From FEN-1219 sp964503125 (lineage in GTDB: Bacteria; Pseudomonadota; Gammaproteobacteria; Steroidobacterales; Rariloculaceae), in assembly GCA_964503125.1 (NCBI GenBank), contig CAZCZE010000001.1, positions 62,001 to 126,000 of the forward strand: a stretch of DNA of 64,000 nucleotides, given 5' to 3'. This document shows positions 15,365 to 23,554 of the stretch, in pieces. Each line of letters opens with the position of its first letter. Position 1 is the stretch's first letter. A program made the translations under genes and the position numbers. A model generated the notes under the pieces. The model worked only from the letters and a program-made list of their open reading frames with translations. It had not been told where the DNA came from and made no database searches.

Positions 15365-17083
15365 GTGCAGACCATCGCCTATCCAAGAGAGCAGATGCAC
15401 CGCATCGCCTACACCAAGCTCACGAGCGAGCAGATCGCCGCCAAGCTCGCGGCGTTTACGGGCCCGCGTAGCGCGTCGCCGCTGTCCGACACGTTTGCGG
15501 GGCAATCGCTGCAAATTGTCACGGATAAGGGCCCGACGCTGCGCTACCGGTTCGCGAGCAACGACCGGTTGTCGGTGGCCGAGAACGACGGCACCGCCGT
15601 CAACGCCCGCTACGCGGCGCTCACGCTCGGCGAGGGCGCGTTCTTCACGCACCTCGTGCCGGGCACGGAGCGCGGCTACCACGTCGTCGTCGATCGAGGC
15701 ACGAGGCTCGCGACCGTGTTCGAAGTCTGGTTCAGCGGCTTCTCCGACAACCGCGAGGTGCAGCGCGAGATCTACTTCGGCTACGTGGCCGAAGCCGGCA
15801 AAACACCGCCCGAGGCGCGCCACGCGCTGACCAATCGCATCGAGGGCAAGGGCTTCTACTGGCGCCAGGACACCGGCGTCGAGACGCTCGAGCTCTACCC
15901 TTCTACGTTCTACTCGAACTTCGTCGAGCTCTCGCGCCTCGGCGGCGAGCTCGGCTTTTGCGCGCCGTCCGACTACGTGAAGATCAACGACGACCTCTAC
16001 ATCTACTCGCGCGTCGAGTGCGAGTTCTCCGGCGTGCAGACGCTCTACGTGCTCGACGTGAACCGCGCCCTGCAGATCGGCGTGCGGCTCGGCTTCGACT
16101 TGAGCGACGCGCTCGAATACTACGCGTTCACGGGCCGCGGCGAGTGGGTCGGGCAGCTCGCGCAGTTCGAGCGCTTCGGCGACGTCGCCGCGACGCCGAT
16201 GCCCGCGCCGGCCAACGGCGCGCCGCTCGCGAAGGGCGCGCGCCGCGTTTATCGGCCCATGCGCAACGACTGGACGATGAGCCAGGCCGAGGTCGCGGCG
16301 CTCACCGAGAAGGCCGTGTTCGCCGGGGCCAGCGCCATGGCCGGCAACAAGAGCCCGATCAGCGAGCTCCTCGTCGGCAAAGAGCTCACGCTGCGCTTCG
16401 ACAACGGCGTGGCCGTCGACTACCGCTTCGACGAAGTCCAAAGCTTAAGCTGGCGCCACGCGGGCGAGAGCGCCTGGCACGAGGAGCGCTACGAATCGTG
16501 GGAGAGCGCGCCGGGCGTCGTGATGTTCGGCCATCTCGTGACGGGCGCGCCGAATCACGACTGCTACAAGCTCGTCGCCGACTTCGAGCACGCGCTCGTC
16601 ACCTGCATCCACGGCACGATCGGCTCCGAATACATCGCCAACGAGGCCCAGGCCGCGACGTGGTTCGGCGTCATCGAGATGGAGGGCCTCACGCCGCCGA
16701 AATATCGCCGCCATCACTTCACCGACGAGCTCGTCGGCCGAGCGGTCACCTGGAACTACTCGCCGGGGTTGACCTCGATGCACCTCTACACGACGCCGCA
16801 CTCGCTGTCGTGGATCATCTTCGGCGAGAGCGGCGCGGGCGGCATGGAGTGGAGCGGCCCGGCGTCGTACGTGAAGATCCGCGACGAGCTCTACCTCGCC
16901 TACTGGCTCGAGGAAGCCTGCAACGGCACGCTCGGCACGATCCTCGTGAACCTGCGCACCATGCACGACTGCGGCATCGGCTACCACTGCGGCCGCGACG
17001 GTTTGCGCCTGAGCTCGATGGGCGCGCACGCGCGCCACGCGGGCCGCTTCGACATCGCCAAGTATTACCGGCTCAAGGCCTGA
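15365..17083 (+). CDS. Tandem double MoaF-domain protein
   Basis: About 572 residues made of two MoaF-like (calycin-type) units of about 270 residues each. Unit 1 (residues about 20-285) has FAGQSLQIVTDKGPTLRYRF, FEVWFSGF and EIYFGYV; unit 2 (about 295-572) has LVGKELTLRFDNGVAVDYRF, ATWFGVIEMEG and a matching C-terminal half with YVKIRDELYLAYW, parallel to YVKINDDLYIYSR of unit 1. MoaF was named from a molybdenum-cofactor locus but its reaction is unknown; typical members have one unit. There is no signal peptide. I prefer the GTG at 15365, seven bases after GGGGGG, over the ATG at 15395. Two NTF2-fold genes follow closely. Confidence 0.75.
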   Translation: MQTIAYPREQMHRIAYTKLTSEQIAAKLAAFTGPRSASPLSDTFAGQSLQIVTDKGPTLRYRFASNDRLSVAENDGTAVNARYAALTLGEGAFFTHLVPGTERGYHVVVDRGTRLATVFEVWFSGFSDNREVQREIYFGYVAEAGKTPPEARHALTNRIEGKGFYWRQDTGVETLELYPSTFYSNFVELSRLGGELGFCAPSDYVKINDDLYIYSRVECEFSGVQTLYVLDVNRALQIGVRLGFDLSDALEYYAFTGRGEWVGQLAQFERFGDVAATPMPAPANGAPLAKGARRVYRPMRNDWTMSQAEVAALTEKAVFAGASAMAGNKSPISELLVGKELTLRFDNGVAVDYRFDEVQSLSWRHAGESAWHEERYESWESAPGVVMFGHLVTGAPNHDCYKLVADFEHALVTCIHGTIGSEYIANEAQAATWFGVIEMEGLTPPKYRRHHFTDELVGRAVTWNYSPGLTSMHLYTTPHSLSWIIFGESGAGGMEWSGPASYVKIRDELYLAYWLEEACNGTLGTILVNLRTMHDCGIGYHCGRDGLRLSSMGAHARHAGRFDIAKYYRLKA

Positions 17084-17093
17084 GGTGAGCACC

Positions 17094-17558
17094 ATGAGCA
17101 CGAAAACGGCCGCCTCGCGGCGCACCTTCTTCGGCAAGGCCGGCGCGGCTTTGCTCGCGCCGCTCGCGGCATCGCGCGCGTTCGCCGGCGAAGAGCGCGG
17201 CGACGATCTCGCGGCGCGGCTCGCCGCGCTCGAGGATGCGAACGCGATTCGCGGGCTATTGCAGCGTCACGCGCAAGGCATCAACGCCGGCACGAACGCC
17301 GCGCCCGACACCATCGTTCGTACGCTCCGTCTCGATTCGGAGATCGCGATCGAAGTCGCGGGCGACGGCACCGCGACGGCACACGTCGGCTGCAGCGTGG
17401 CAACCGCTACGCCCATCGCCGGCGGCGACACGCTCGTCGAAATGGCGCGCTTGCAGGGCGATGGCGTGCTCAAGCGCAACGAGCGGCGCGTGCTCGTCGG
17501 TTCGCTCGTAAAGCGCCACGGAACTTGGCACCTCGAACGATTGGAGCTTCGCGCATGA
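17094..17558 (+). CDS. Tat-exported NTF2-like protein
   Basis: A 154-residue protein beginning with a twin-arginine signal (SRRTFFGKAGAALLAPLAAS, cut near RAFAG). The mature part is a short alpha-plus-beta domain of the SnoaL/NTF2 fold (LEDANAIRGLLQRHAQGINA helix, then strands ending in LVKRHGTWHLERLEL). Such domains bind or isomerise small hydrophobic molecules, but no catalytic residues stand out. The ATG at 17094 has GAGGTG upstream; it follows the MoaF gene by 10 bases and overlaps the next gene by four (ATGA), so the three genes form one unit. Confidence 0.7.
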   Translation: MSTKTAASRRTFFGKAGAALLAPLAASRAFAGEERGDDLAARLAALEDANAIRGLLQRHAQGINAGTNAAPDTIVRTLRLDSEIAIEVAGDGTATAHVGCSVATATPIAGGDTLVEMARLQGDGVLKRNERRVLVGSLVKRHGTWHLERLELRA

Positions 17559-18118
17559 ACAAGATCGCGACGTTGGCGGCGTTCGCCGTCATTTCGCTGG
17601 CCGGCAACGCCGGAGCCCAGGAGCCCGTCAGGCTCACGGCGCAGGATCTGCTCGACATCCGCCAGCTCATCGACGGCTACTCGCACATCCTCGACAACTG
17701 CACGAACAACGGCAACGACTACGCGGACCTGTACACGGCCGACGCCACCTTCGGCGTTTCCAAGGAATGGGGCAAGGCGAAGATCTGGTTCCGCGGCCGC
17801 GAGCAGCTCCGCCGCGCCGGCGGCGGCTCGGACACGGCCTGCCGGCCGCGGCAATCGCAAGGCTACGCCTATCACTTGACGATCAACCCCGTGATCACGG
17901 CGACGCCGACGGGCGCGCGCGCGATCTCGACGCTGCTCACGATCACGAACGACACCGACGACCGCGGCGACATCGTGCACTGGGAAGGCGGCTACGAGGA
18001 CACGTTCGAGAAGACGCCGGCCGGCTGGCGGTTCAAATCGCGCGTGCACGTCTGGCCCGAGATCGAATGGACCGACCGCGTCGAGGACATGCCGCCGCGC
18101 AAGCTCGCGGACGAGTGA
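17555..18118 (+). CDS. Secreted SnoaL-like nuclear transport factor 2 family protein
   Basis: A 187-residue protein with a signal peptide (cut after AGNAGA) and a SnoaL/NTF2 fold: LLDIRQLIDGYSHILDNC, DYADLYTADATFGVS, then a beta sheet and GWRFKSRVHVWPE at the end. This is the layout of SnoaL_4 domains found in small-molecule dehydratases and ring-hydroxylating dioxygenase partners; Tyr47 and the Asp pair DYADLYTAD are in positions used catalytically in related folds. Translation is coupled to the upstream Tat-exported NTF2 gene by an ATGA overlap. The product is probably periplasmic, substrate unknown. Confidence 0.75.
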   Translation: MNKIATLAAFAVISLAGNAGAQEPVRLTAQDLLDIRQLIDGYSHILDNCTNNGNDYADLYTADATFGVSKEWGKAKIWFRGREQLRRAGGGSDTACRPRQSQGYAYHLTINPVITATPTGARAISTLLTITNDTDDRGDIVHWEGGYEDTFEKTPAGWRFKSRVHVWPEIEWTDRVEDMPPRKLADE

Positions 18119-18122
18119 GCCG

Positions 18123-19238
18123 TTAGTCGCTGCCGACTTCGACCGCGCTTTCGAGCAGATGCACCGTCGGCCCGATCAGCCGGCCCTCGGCGCGATAGCG
18201 AACGTCCGTGAAGGTCACGCGGATACCGCCGCCGTCGGGCACGAGCTCGAGGTCGACGGCCGGGTATCGCGCCCAGACGAGGAAGCGCCGCGCCGCCGGC
18301 GTCTGGGCCGCCAATTGAAACTCGACGCCGCGCGGCCGCGGTAGGCGCTCGCCGTCGAGTCGCAACCGCGGCTCCATGAGCCAGTGGAAGCGGCCCGTGT
18401 AGTACTCGTCTTGCGTCATGACGACGACGGGGCCGCCGAATGGATCGGCCGGCGTTGGCGCCACCATGACGTCCTCGGGCAAGAGACCCTGCGCGGCGAC
18501 AGCGGCGCGCACCTCGGTGCGGGCGGCGGCGCTCGCGCCGATCATGGCGAGCATATACACGGCCGTCACGGCGATACCCGCCTGCGCCGCGCGCTCGAGC
18601 TTCACAAGCGGTGCGTCCCGCAACCACCAGCGCAGCGCGACGAGCGCCGCCACGCCTACTGCCCAGAGAGCGGCCGACAACACCGGCACGAGCGTCCCGG
18701 CGGTGCCGACGATCAGTAGCGAGGCCAAGACGACGAACACGGTCCAGTGCACGCGCGCGAGCGCGCTGTTCGAGAACGTCAAGAACGCCGCGCCGCCGAG
18801 CAATAGCCAGACCCAGGGATCGATGACGAACAACGCATCGCCATAGAACCACTGACCGGAGAACGGCATGAGCCAACGCATGCCGTAGTTGTTCAACCAG
18901 TCGAGCGTGGGATGCGTGAGGACGGCGAGTGCGGTGAGCGCGAGCAACGGCCCCGCGCGCGCCGGAGCGGCGTCGGGCTTGCGCTGCAAGCGCACGTAGC
19001 GATCCCAGGCCAGCAGGACGCCCGTCAGCACGAACGGCCAGAGCACGAGCGCAAGCACGCCGTGCGTCCAGCCGCGGCGAAACGCGAGCTGCTCGAACTC
19101 GAACCCGAAGCCCGCGAAGACGTCGACGTCGGGCGCATTGACGCCCATGAGGATCGCCGGCGCGGCGAGCGGCGTCGCGCGACGCAGCCCGGCGGCCGCG
19201 AGCGCCATGCCCGTGAAGGTATGCGCGATGGGATCCAT
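18123..19238 (-). CDS. YdjM-type membrane-bound metal-dependent hydrolase
   Basis: A 371-residue inner-membrane protein of the YdjM family. The N-terminus has the family pattern DPIAHTFTGMALAAAG (His6), NAPDVDVF (two Asp), RRGWTHGVLAL (His) and LTHPTLDWLNNYG (His, Asp), which together form a likely metal site next to five or six transmembrane helices. The C-terminal third (from about residue 260) is a soluble domain with QDEYYTGRFHWL. Family members are called membrane-bound metal-dependent hydrolases, mostly of unknown substrate. The gene is convergent with the NTF2 gene and is followed upstream by the sigma-factor pair, which is read in the same direction. Confidence 0.8.
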   Translation of the reverse strand: MDPIAHTFTGMALAAAGLRRATPLAAPAILMGVNAPDVDVFAGFGFEFEQLAFRRGWTHGVLALVLWPFVLTGVLLAWDRYVRLQRKPDAAPARAGPLLALTALAVLTHPTLDWLNNYGMRWLMPFSGQWFYGDALFVIDPWVWLLLGGAAFLTFSNSALARVHWTVFVVLASLLIVGTAGTLVPVLSAALWAVGVAALVALRWWLRDAPLVKLERAAQAGIAVTAVYMLAMIGASAAARTEVRAAVAAQGLLPEDVMVAPTPADPFGGPVVVMTQDEYYTGRFHWLMEPRLRLDGERLPRPRGVEFQLAAQTPAARRFLVWARYPAVDLELVPDGGGIRVTFTDVRYRAEGRLIGPTVHLLESAVEVGSD

Positions 19239-19258
19239 TCGGGCCGCCGGCGCGGCCT

Positions 19259-19699
19259 CTAGCGTTTACGGGTGAGCGCGAACCCCGAGGTCAGCGCGAC
19301 GCAGGCTGCGATCGCCATACCCCAGCTCGCGAGCGTTTGCATGCGAAGCGCCGCGCGCTCCGGCAGGCTCACGGAGAGCTCGCGCAACGAATCGCCGCTG
19401 TAGACGAGCACGACCACGACTCCCGCGAGCAGCAGCAGTGCCAAGAGCGCGCGCCCGAGCCAGACGTCGATGCGCTCGTTGGCGGCGTGCGCGCCGGCGG
19501 CGCGCGCCGCGGTGCGCACAGCGAAATCGCTCGGCAGCGGCGCCAGCGGCGGATCGCGCAACGCGCGCGCGATGAGCCGATACTGCGCGACGGCCGGGTC
19601 GCCTTGCGACCGCTCGCCGGCGCGCTCCGCGCGCAGCGCACGCTCCTGAGCCTGCCACTCGCGCTGCTCGCGCTCGTCGAAATCGCGTTCCGTGCTCAT
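19259..19699 (-). CDS. Putative two-helix membrane anti-sigma factor
   Basis: A 146-residue protein with a very charged N-terminus (many Glu and Arg up to residue 30), a helical region (DPAVAQYRLIARALRDPPLA then PLPSDFAVRTAARAAG) and two transmembrane helices near residues 84-102 and 122-142. It overlaps the stop codon of the ECF sigma gene by four bases (ATGA). Position and topology suggest it holds the sigma factor at the membrane, although it lacks the zinc-binding HxxxCxxC motif of classical anti-sigma domains. No match to a named family is claimed. Confidence 0.6.
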   Translation of the reverse strand: MSTERDFDEREQREWQAQERALRAERAGERSQGDPAVAQYRLIARALRDPPLAPLPSDFAVRTAARAAGAHAANERIDVWLGRALLALLLLAGVVVVLVYSGDSLRELSVSLPERAALRMQTLASWGMAIAACVALTSGFALTRKR

Positions 19700-20286
19700 T
19701 CGGTCCCTCCTATTCGCGCCTGCAAGCGGCCGCGCAATACCGCGCGGCAGCGAAACAGGTGGCTCTTGATCGTGCCGGCCGAAAGGCCCGTGATGCGGGC
19801 GATCTCGGGGATCGGTACCTCATCCAAGTGATACAACGTCAGCAGGGTCCGCTGCAAGGGCGGCAATGCCTCGATTTCCGCACGCAGCAGGGCGCCGAGC
19901 TCGTCGTCGGCGCTCGCCGCCTCGAGGTCGAAGCCGTCGGGCACGAGCTCGACTGCGGCCATGGGGTCGTCGTCGCCCACGGGCTCGGCGAGCGGGATCC
20001 GCTTGCGCTCGAGGTGCCGCCGGGCGACGGAGTAGGCGACCTGGCCGATCCAGGACTTGAGCGCGCTCTCGAACCGGTACTGGTGCAAATATTGGTGCAC
20101 GCGCAGGAACGTGTCCTGGCAGAGCTCTCGTGTGTCGTCGGGGTGGCGGACCATGCGATTGATAATGTGCCAACAGAGGCGCTGGTAGTCGCGGACCAGC
20201 GTCTCGAATGCCCCGGGGGCGCCCGCCAGCACGGCCTGGACCAGGACGCGGTCGTCGTCGATGCCCGGTGGCTTGCCAGGACCCAT
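19696..20286 (-). CDS. RpoE-like ECF sigma factor
   Basis: A 196-residue group 4 sigma-70 factor. Region 2 (about residues 12-90) shows AFETLVRDYQRLCWHIINRM, DDTRELCQDTFLRVHQYLHQ and ESALKSWIGQVAYSVARRHL; region 4 (about 130-190) shows LPPLQRTLLTLYHLDEVPIP and a helix-turn-helix in ITGLSAGTIKSHLFRCRAVL. It would direct RNA polymerase to a small regulon, held off by the membrane protein encoded just downstream. It is divergent from a membrane-protein/repeat-protein pair, with GCAACC-type elements on both strands between them. Confidence 0.9.
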   Translation of the reverse strand: MGPGKPPGIDDDRVLVQAVLAGAPGAFETLVRDYQRLCWHIINRMVRHPDDTRELCQDTFLRVHQYLHQYRFESALKSWIGQVAYSVARRHLERKRIPLAEPVGDDDPMAAVELVPDGFDLEAASADDELGALLRAEIEALPPLQRTLLTLYHLDEVPIPEIARITGLSAGTIKSHLFRCRAVLRGRLQARIGGTE

Positions 20287-20315
20287 CCTGTGATCGATAC
20301 ACGGAAGGGGCTAAC

Positions 20316-20337
20316 GGTTGCAACTGCCGGGTTGCCG
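20316..20337. promoter_or_regulatory. Paired GCAACC elements in a divergent ECF-type promoter region
   Basis: Between the ECF sigma gene and the divergent membrane-protein gene, GCAACC occurs on the minus strand (20321-20316, with a second, GGCAACC-like one near 20331) and on the plus strand (near 20332-20337), producing an inverted GGTTGC...GCAACC pair. GCAACC/GGAACC are common -35 elements of ECF promoters, and 16 bases from the minus-strand copy is TATCG. No clear -10 was fixed for the plus strand. This is a tentative autoregulatory region. Confidence 0.3.
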
Positions 20338-20422
20338 GCCCTGCAACCGGCCACCCGGAGGCCGTATCCATTGTCTATGAGCCCGGACATACCGGCCGGG
20401 ACATTGACGCAGGACATCCAAG

Positions 20423-20761
20423 ATGGACTTCGAAGTTCTCATTCCGATCACTTTCTTCCTCTGTGTTACCTACGCGATCAAGGCCTTCGTCGACGCGCGC
20501 GCGCGCAGCAAGCTCCTCGCCTCGAACACCTCCGAGGAGCTCCTGCGCTCGCTCGTCAAGAGCGAGGAGCTGCAAGGGCGCCAGGCCTCGTTGCGCTGGG
20601 GCGTCGTCTTGACGTGCTTGGCCGTGGGCTTTGCGCTCATCGAGAGCTTCGGCTGGAACGACGTAACGCCGGGTGCGATCGCCGTGTTGCTCGGCGCCAC
20701 GGGCGTCGGCAACATCGCGGTCTACATGATCGCGCGGCAGAATCAGCAGCAATCGTCATGA
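20423..20761 (+). CDS. Small membrane protein (DUF6249-like)
   Basis: A 112-residue protein with three predicted transmembrane helices (about residues 4-22, 59-77, 84-103) and a charged cytoplasmic loop between the first two (VDARARSKLLASNTSEELLR). This pattern is typical of the DUF6249-type proteins often found beside ECF sigma factors. The next gene starts inside its stop codon (ATGA at 20758-20761). A role in the same stress response as the divergent sigma factor is inferred from location only. Confidence 0.65.
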   Translation: MDFEVLIPITFFLCVTYAIKAFVDARARSKLLASNTSEELLRSLVKSEELQGRQASLRWGVVLTCLAVGFALIESFGWNDVTPGAIAVLLGATGVGNIAVYMIARQNQQQSS

Positions 20762-21984
20762 ACTACGTCATTCTCGTCGGACTCGCACTGTTCTTCTTCG
20801 CGACCGCGATGCGCGACGGCGCGATGGGCTGGCATTTCGACGGCGGCTCGATGAACTTCCGGATCTCGACCGGCGACTACACGCTCGGGGTCAGGGGCGA
20901 AGGGCAGATCGACCTCGCGCCAGACGGCAGCGGCGTGGCGGCGCTCGACGAAGGCGGCTCGCTCGACGTGCGCATGACGCGCGGCCGCACCGAGCGCCGC
21001 GTCCGCTTCGAGGGCGTGAACGGAGCCGTCGAGCAGCAGTTCTTCGTCGGCGGCGACGAGCAACCTTGGGGTCCCGACGCCGACGCCTTCGTCACCGAAG
21101 TCATGCCCGTGGTACTCCGTGAGACGGCTATCAGCGCCGAGCAGCGCGTCGCCTGGCTCATCGAGAATCGTGGCCACGAAGGGCTGCTCGACGAGATCGG
21201 CCTGATCAACTCCGACTTCGCGCAGCGCGTCTATACGGTGCAGTACGCCACCGCTGCGACGATCGCCGACGCCGACTTTCAGCGGCTCATGAGCCTCGCA
21301 GCCGCCCGCATGGGCTCGGACTTCGACCTGCGCACGACCTTGACCGAGGTCCACGACCTCGAGATGCCGACGGGCGCCCAGTTCGTCGCGCTGCTCGGGG
21401 CCGGCAAGACCATCGGCTCGGACTTCGACGCGCGCACGCTGCTCGAGCACGTGGGCCCGCGCATGCCGAGCACGCCCGAGGCCGCCGCGGCCTACTTCGA
21501 CTTGGCGACCACGATCGGCTCGGACTTCGACATGCGCCTGGCCTTGCAGCCGCTCGTCACGAGAGCCGACGGTTCCGACGAGCTCGTCGCGGGCGCAATC
21601 ACCATGGCTGCGAGAGAGATCGGCTCGGACTTCGACTTACGCGCTCTACTCGCCGAGGCCGCGCCCCGCGTCGGCGCGTCGGACACGCTGGCTCGCGCCT
21701 ACACGACGGCCGTCGGCGGAATCGGCAGCGACTTCGACCATCGCGAAGCGCTCATGGCTTTGGCCGGCGGCGCCAGCCTCACGCCTGCGGGGTGGAAGCT
21801 GTTGCTCGAGTCGGCGCGCGGTATCGGCAGCGACTTCGATTGCGCCACGTTGCTCGTCAGCGTCGCGCCGCACTTGCCGCGCGACGCCGACGTCATCGCC
21901 GCCTACCGGGAGACGGTCGCGACGATCGGCAGCGACTTCGACCGGGCTCGCGCCAACGCGGCCCTCGTCGAGATCGCCCTCTAA
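20758..21984 (+). CDS. Membrane-anchored protein with eight GSDFD helical repeats
   Basis: A 408-residue protein starting at the ATG that overlaps the upstream stop codon. An N-terminal hydrophobic helix (residues 3-18) anchors or exports it. Residues about 25-150 are a beta-rich domain, followed by eight tandem repeats of 34-35 residues that start with INSDFA (degenerate), MGSDFD, then IGSDFD six times. Each repeat continues with a hydrophobic helix and a second helix, suggesting a solenoid of helical hairpins with a regular Ser-Asp-Phe-Asp edge. Similar SDYD/SDFD repeats occur in the C-terminal parts of some BlaR1/M56-type membrane proteins. The reaction, if any, is unknown. Coexpression with the upstream membrane protein is nearly certain. 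Confidence 0.75.
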   Translation: MNYVILVGLALFFFATAMRDGAMGWHFDGGSMNFRISTGDYTLGVRGEGQIDLAPDGSGVAALDEGGSLDVRMTRGRTERRVRFEGVNGAVEQQFFVGGDEQPWGPDADAFVTEVMPVVLRETAISAEQRVAWLIENRGHEGLLDEIGLINSDFAQRVYTVQYATAATIADADFQRLMSLAAARMGSDFDLRTTLTEVHDLEMPTGAQFVALLGAGKTIGSDFDARTLLEHVGPRMPSTPEAAAAYFDLATTIGSDFDMRLALQPLVTRADGSDELVAGAITMAAREIGSDFDLRALLAEAAPRVGASDTLARAYTTAVGGIGSDFDHREALMALAGGASLTPAGWKLLLESARGIGSDFDCATLLVSVAPHLPRDADVIAAYRETVATIGSDFDRARANAALVEIAL

Positions 21985-22033
21985 GCCCGTAGCGGTCGTG
22001 CGGGCCGCTTCGGCCTGGCCGGCGGCCACTTCG

Positions 22034-22906
22034 TCAGCTCTCGAACGAGAAGCTGATTGCGTGCTCCACGTTGTGTTGCGGCTCGATCCCGAGCGAGATC
22101 AGGCCCGAGTCCTTGATCTGTAGCATCTCGCGGTGGACGAGCACGGCGCCGCGATTGCGTTCGGCCACGTACGTGCCGTTGGTGCTGTGATCCTGGAGAA
22201 AGAACTTGCCGGCTACGCACTCGACGGAGGCGTGGCGCCGCGAGACGAGCCGATGCTCGATCCTGATGCGGCAGTCGTCGTCGCGGCCGATGAGGCAGGC
22301 GCCCGCCTGCACGCCCACGACGAACGTCTGCCCCGCGTACCGCAAGCGCAATTGCCCGCTCAGGTTCTTGCGCAGCGGCGGTTGATAGTCGGTCACTCCG
22401 CGCTCGTTCGGGAGCAGATATACGTCCAGCGGCTCGGCTTTCCCCTTGATCGGCACCTGCGGGATCAACCGCAGATTCCTCCAGCGCGCGGGATCCGCGA
22501 GCTGTCGCTCCGCCGCAACCGAGAGCACGATCTCGAACCTCTTTGCGACGTCGGCTAGGCGTGCCGCGAGGTTGACGGCGTCGCCGTAGAGCTGCTCCGC
22601 CTCATGGAGCACGGGGCCGACGTGAATGCCCGCGTGCATCGACAATGCTTGCTGATAGGGCAAATCGCGCATGCGGACGACGGCCTGCAGCGCGACGTCG
22701 ACGGTCGGGAACATGCACAGCATGCCGTCGCCGCGCAGCTGGATCACGCTGCCACCGTACTCGGCCGTGAGCGTCGACCAGTAGTCGAGCGTCTGGGCGA
22801 CGATCTCGCGGGCGCGCTCATCGCCGGCATCGACGTAGAGCCGCGTGCTGCCGCCGATGTCGGCGAACACGATCGCGGTGTTGTCGTGCTTCTCGAGCCG
22901 TGTCAT
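22034..22906 (-). CDS. Class III adenylate/guanylate cyclase fused to an FHA domain
   Basis: A 290-residue cytoplasmic protein. Residues 10-160 form a class III cyclase domain: metal-binding FADIGGSTRLY, a second metal Asp in LRGDGMLCMF, and the transition-state segment YGDAVNLAARLADVAK with Asn and Arg in place. Residues about 200-285 form an FHA domain (CLIGRDDDCRIRI, LVSRRHASVE, STNGTYV) that should bind phosphothreonine proteins. The fusion links cyclic nucleotide synthesis to kinase signalling. No Ser/Thr kinase is visible in the window. It is divergent from the first small membrane-protein gene. Confidence 0.92.
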   Translation of the reverse strand: MTRLEKHDNTAIVFADIGGSTRLYVDAGDERAREIVAQTLDYWSTLTAEYGGSVIQLRGDGMLCMFPTVDVALQAVVRMRDLPYQQALSMHAGIHVGPVLHEAEQLYGDAVNLAARLADVAKRFEIVLSVAAERQLADPARWRNLRLIPQVPIKGKAEPLDVYLLPNERGVTDYQPPLRKNLSGQLRLRYAGQTFVVGVQAGACLIGRDDDCRIRIEHRLVSRRHASVECVAGKFFLQDHSTNGTYVAERNRGAVLVHREMLQIKDSGLISLGIEPQHNVEHAISFSFES

Positions 22907-23030
22907 CGGTATCGGCGGCGACCCAAGGATGGGTTCTCCGTTCTATTCGCCACCAGTGTACCGTCCCGCGCCGGCTGCATGCCGCACGTGTCCGAACAGC
23001 GATTGCCTCGACGCGCGCAGAACGGGGCAA

Positions 23031-23213
23031 ATGCGCAGAAAACCATTCGGAAAACATCTGGTTTCGGTCAGGTGCCCCCGGCCGGGGTCCATGAAACTGT
23101 GTCCCAAGGCGGAGGGAACGAGCAGTCAGTTAGGCCCAACCCCCCAGGACCGAGCAAGACCACCGCTCCCGCCGCCGACCGAATCGCAACTTGAGTCAAC
23201 TGGAGAAACGGCA
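23031..23213 (+). promoter_or_regulatory. Conserved 5' leader of small membrane protein gene 1
   Basis: This leader matches the one of the second copy (23555-23703) in blocks: AACGGGGC, GCAGAAAAC, GTCAGGTGC, GAAACTGTG and AAGGCGGAGGGAA, ending with CTGGAGAAACG just before the start codon. A GTTTC segment can pair with an upstream GAAAACC or with a downstream GAAAC, enclosing a GC-rich palindrome (CCCCGGCCGGGG). Such alternative pairing would fit a regulatory leader RNA, but no known riboswitch class was recognised. Confidence 0.45.
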
Positions 23214-23369
23214 ATGAACACGATGAACAAGCGCAACGAGCCGAAGACGATCTTCCGCAAGCTCGCATTCTTGATGAACGAGACCGTCTGGCAATTCGCC
23301 CTCGTCGGCGTGGTCTTGGCCGCGCTCGTCGATGGCGTCCTGTCGATCGGCACCGGCACGATCGCCTGA
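23214..23369 (+). CDS. 51-residue single-helix membrane protein, copy 1
   Basis: From the ATG at 23214 (GGAG ribosome site nine bases upstream) a 51-residue protein is encoded: a positively charged N-terminus with KTIFRKLAFLMNETVWQF, then a transmembrane helix (about residues 27-47) and a short tail LSIGTGTIA. It shares about 60% of residues with the protein encoded at 23704-23862, including KTIFRK, VWQFALV and ALVDG. It is too short for most gene finders but is supported by the second copy, by synonymous and conservative differences, and by conserved flanks. Function unknown; a small stress or regulatory membrane peptide is possible. Confidence 0.75.
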   Translation: MNTMNKRNEPKTIFRKLAFLMNETVWQFALVGVVLAALVDGVLSIGTGTIA

Positions 23370-23385
23370 TGCTCGCGGCGGCGGA

Positions 23386-23407
23386 CCGGAGGGCCGTAGC
23401 CCTCCGG
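23386..23407 (+). terminator. 3' hairpin of small membrane protein gene 1
   Basis: CCGGAGGGC and GCCCTCCGG form a perfect 9-bp stem with the loop CGTA, 17 bases after the stop codon. There is no T-run after it, so it could be a terminator of the Rho-assisted type or an mRNA-stabilising hairpin. The second copy has the same hairpin with a compensatory pair change. Confidence 0.65.
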
Positions 23408-23554
23408 GGCCGCGCCGGACTCGAGCCTCAAGAACCCCCCTCCGATCCCAACGAACCCACCTAACACCGCTCGCTCCCGACAGATCGAACCGCGCTCCGC
23501 GAGCGATTCGACGGCACGCATCGGCACCGAGGCCTGCCGACGGCCGAGGCCCAA

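Noticed and set aside
15056..16441. 461-codon minus-strand frame over the MoaF gene
   Set aside because: Only its last part (the permease relic) has family-like residues; the rest is the antisense of the MoaF gene.
19759..20757. N-terminal extension of the GSDFD-repeat gene to 19759
   Set aside because: The extension overlaps the sigma gene in antisense; the ATG at 20758 overlaps the upstream stop and starts with a proper membrane helix.
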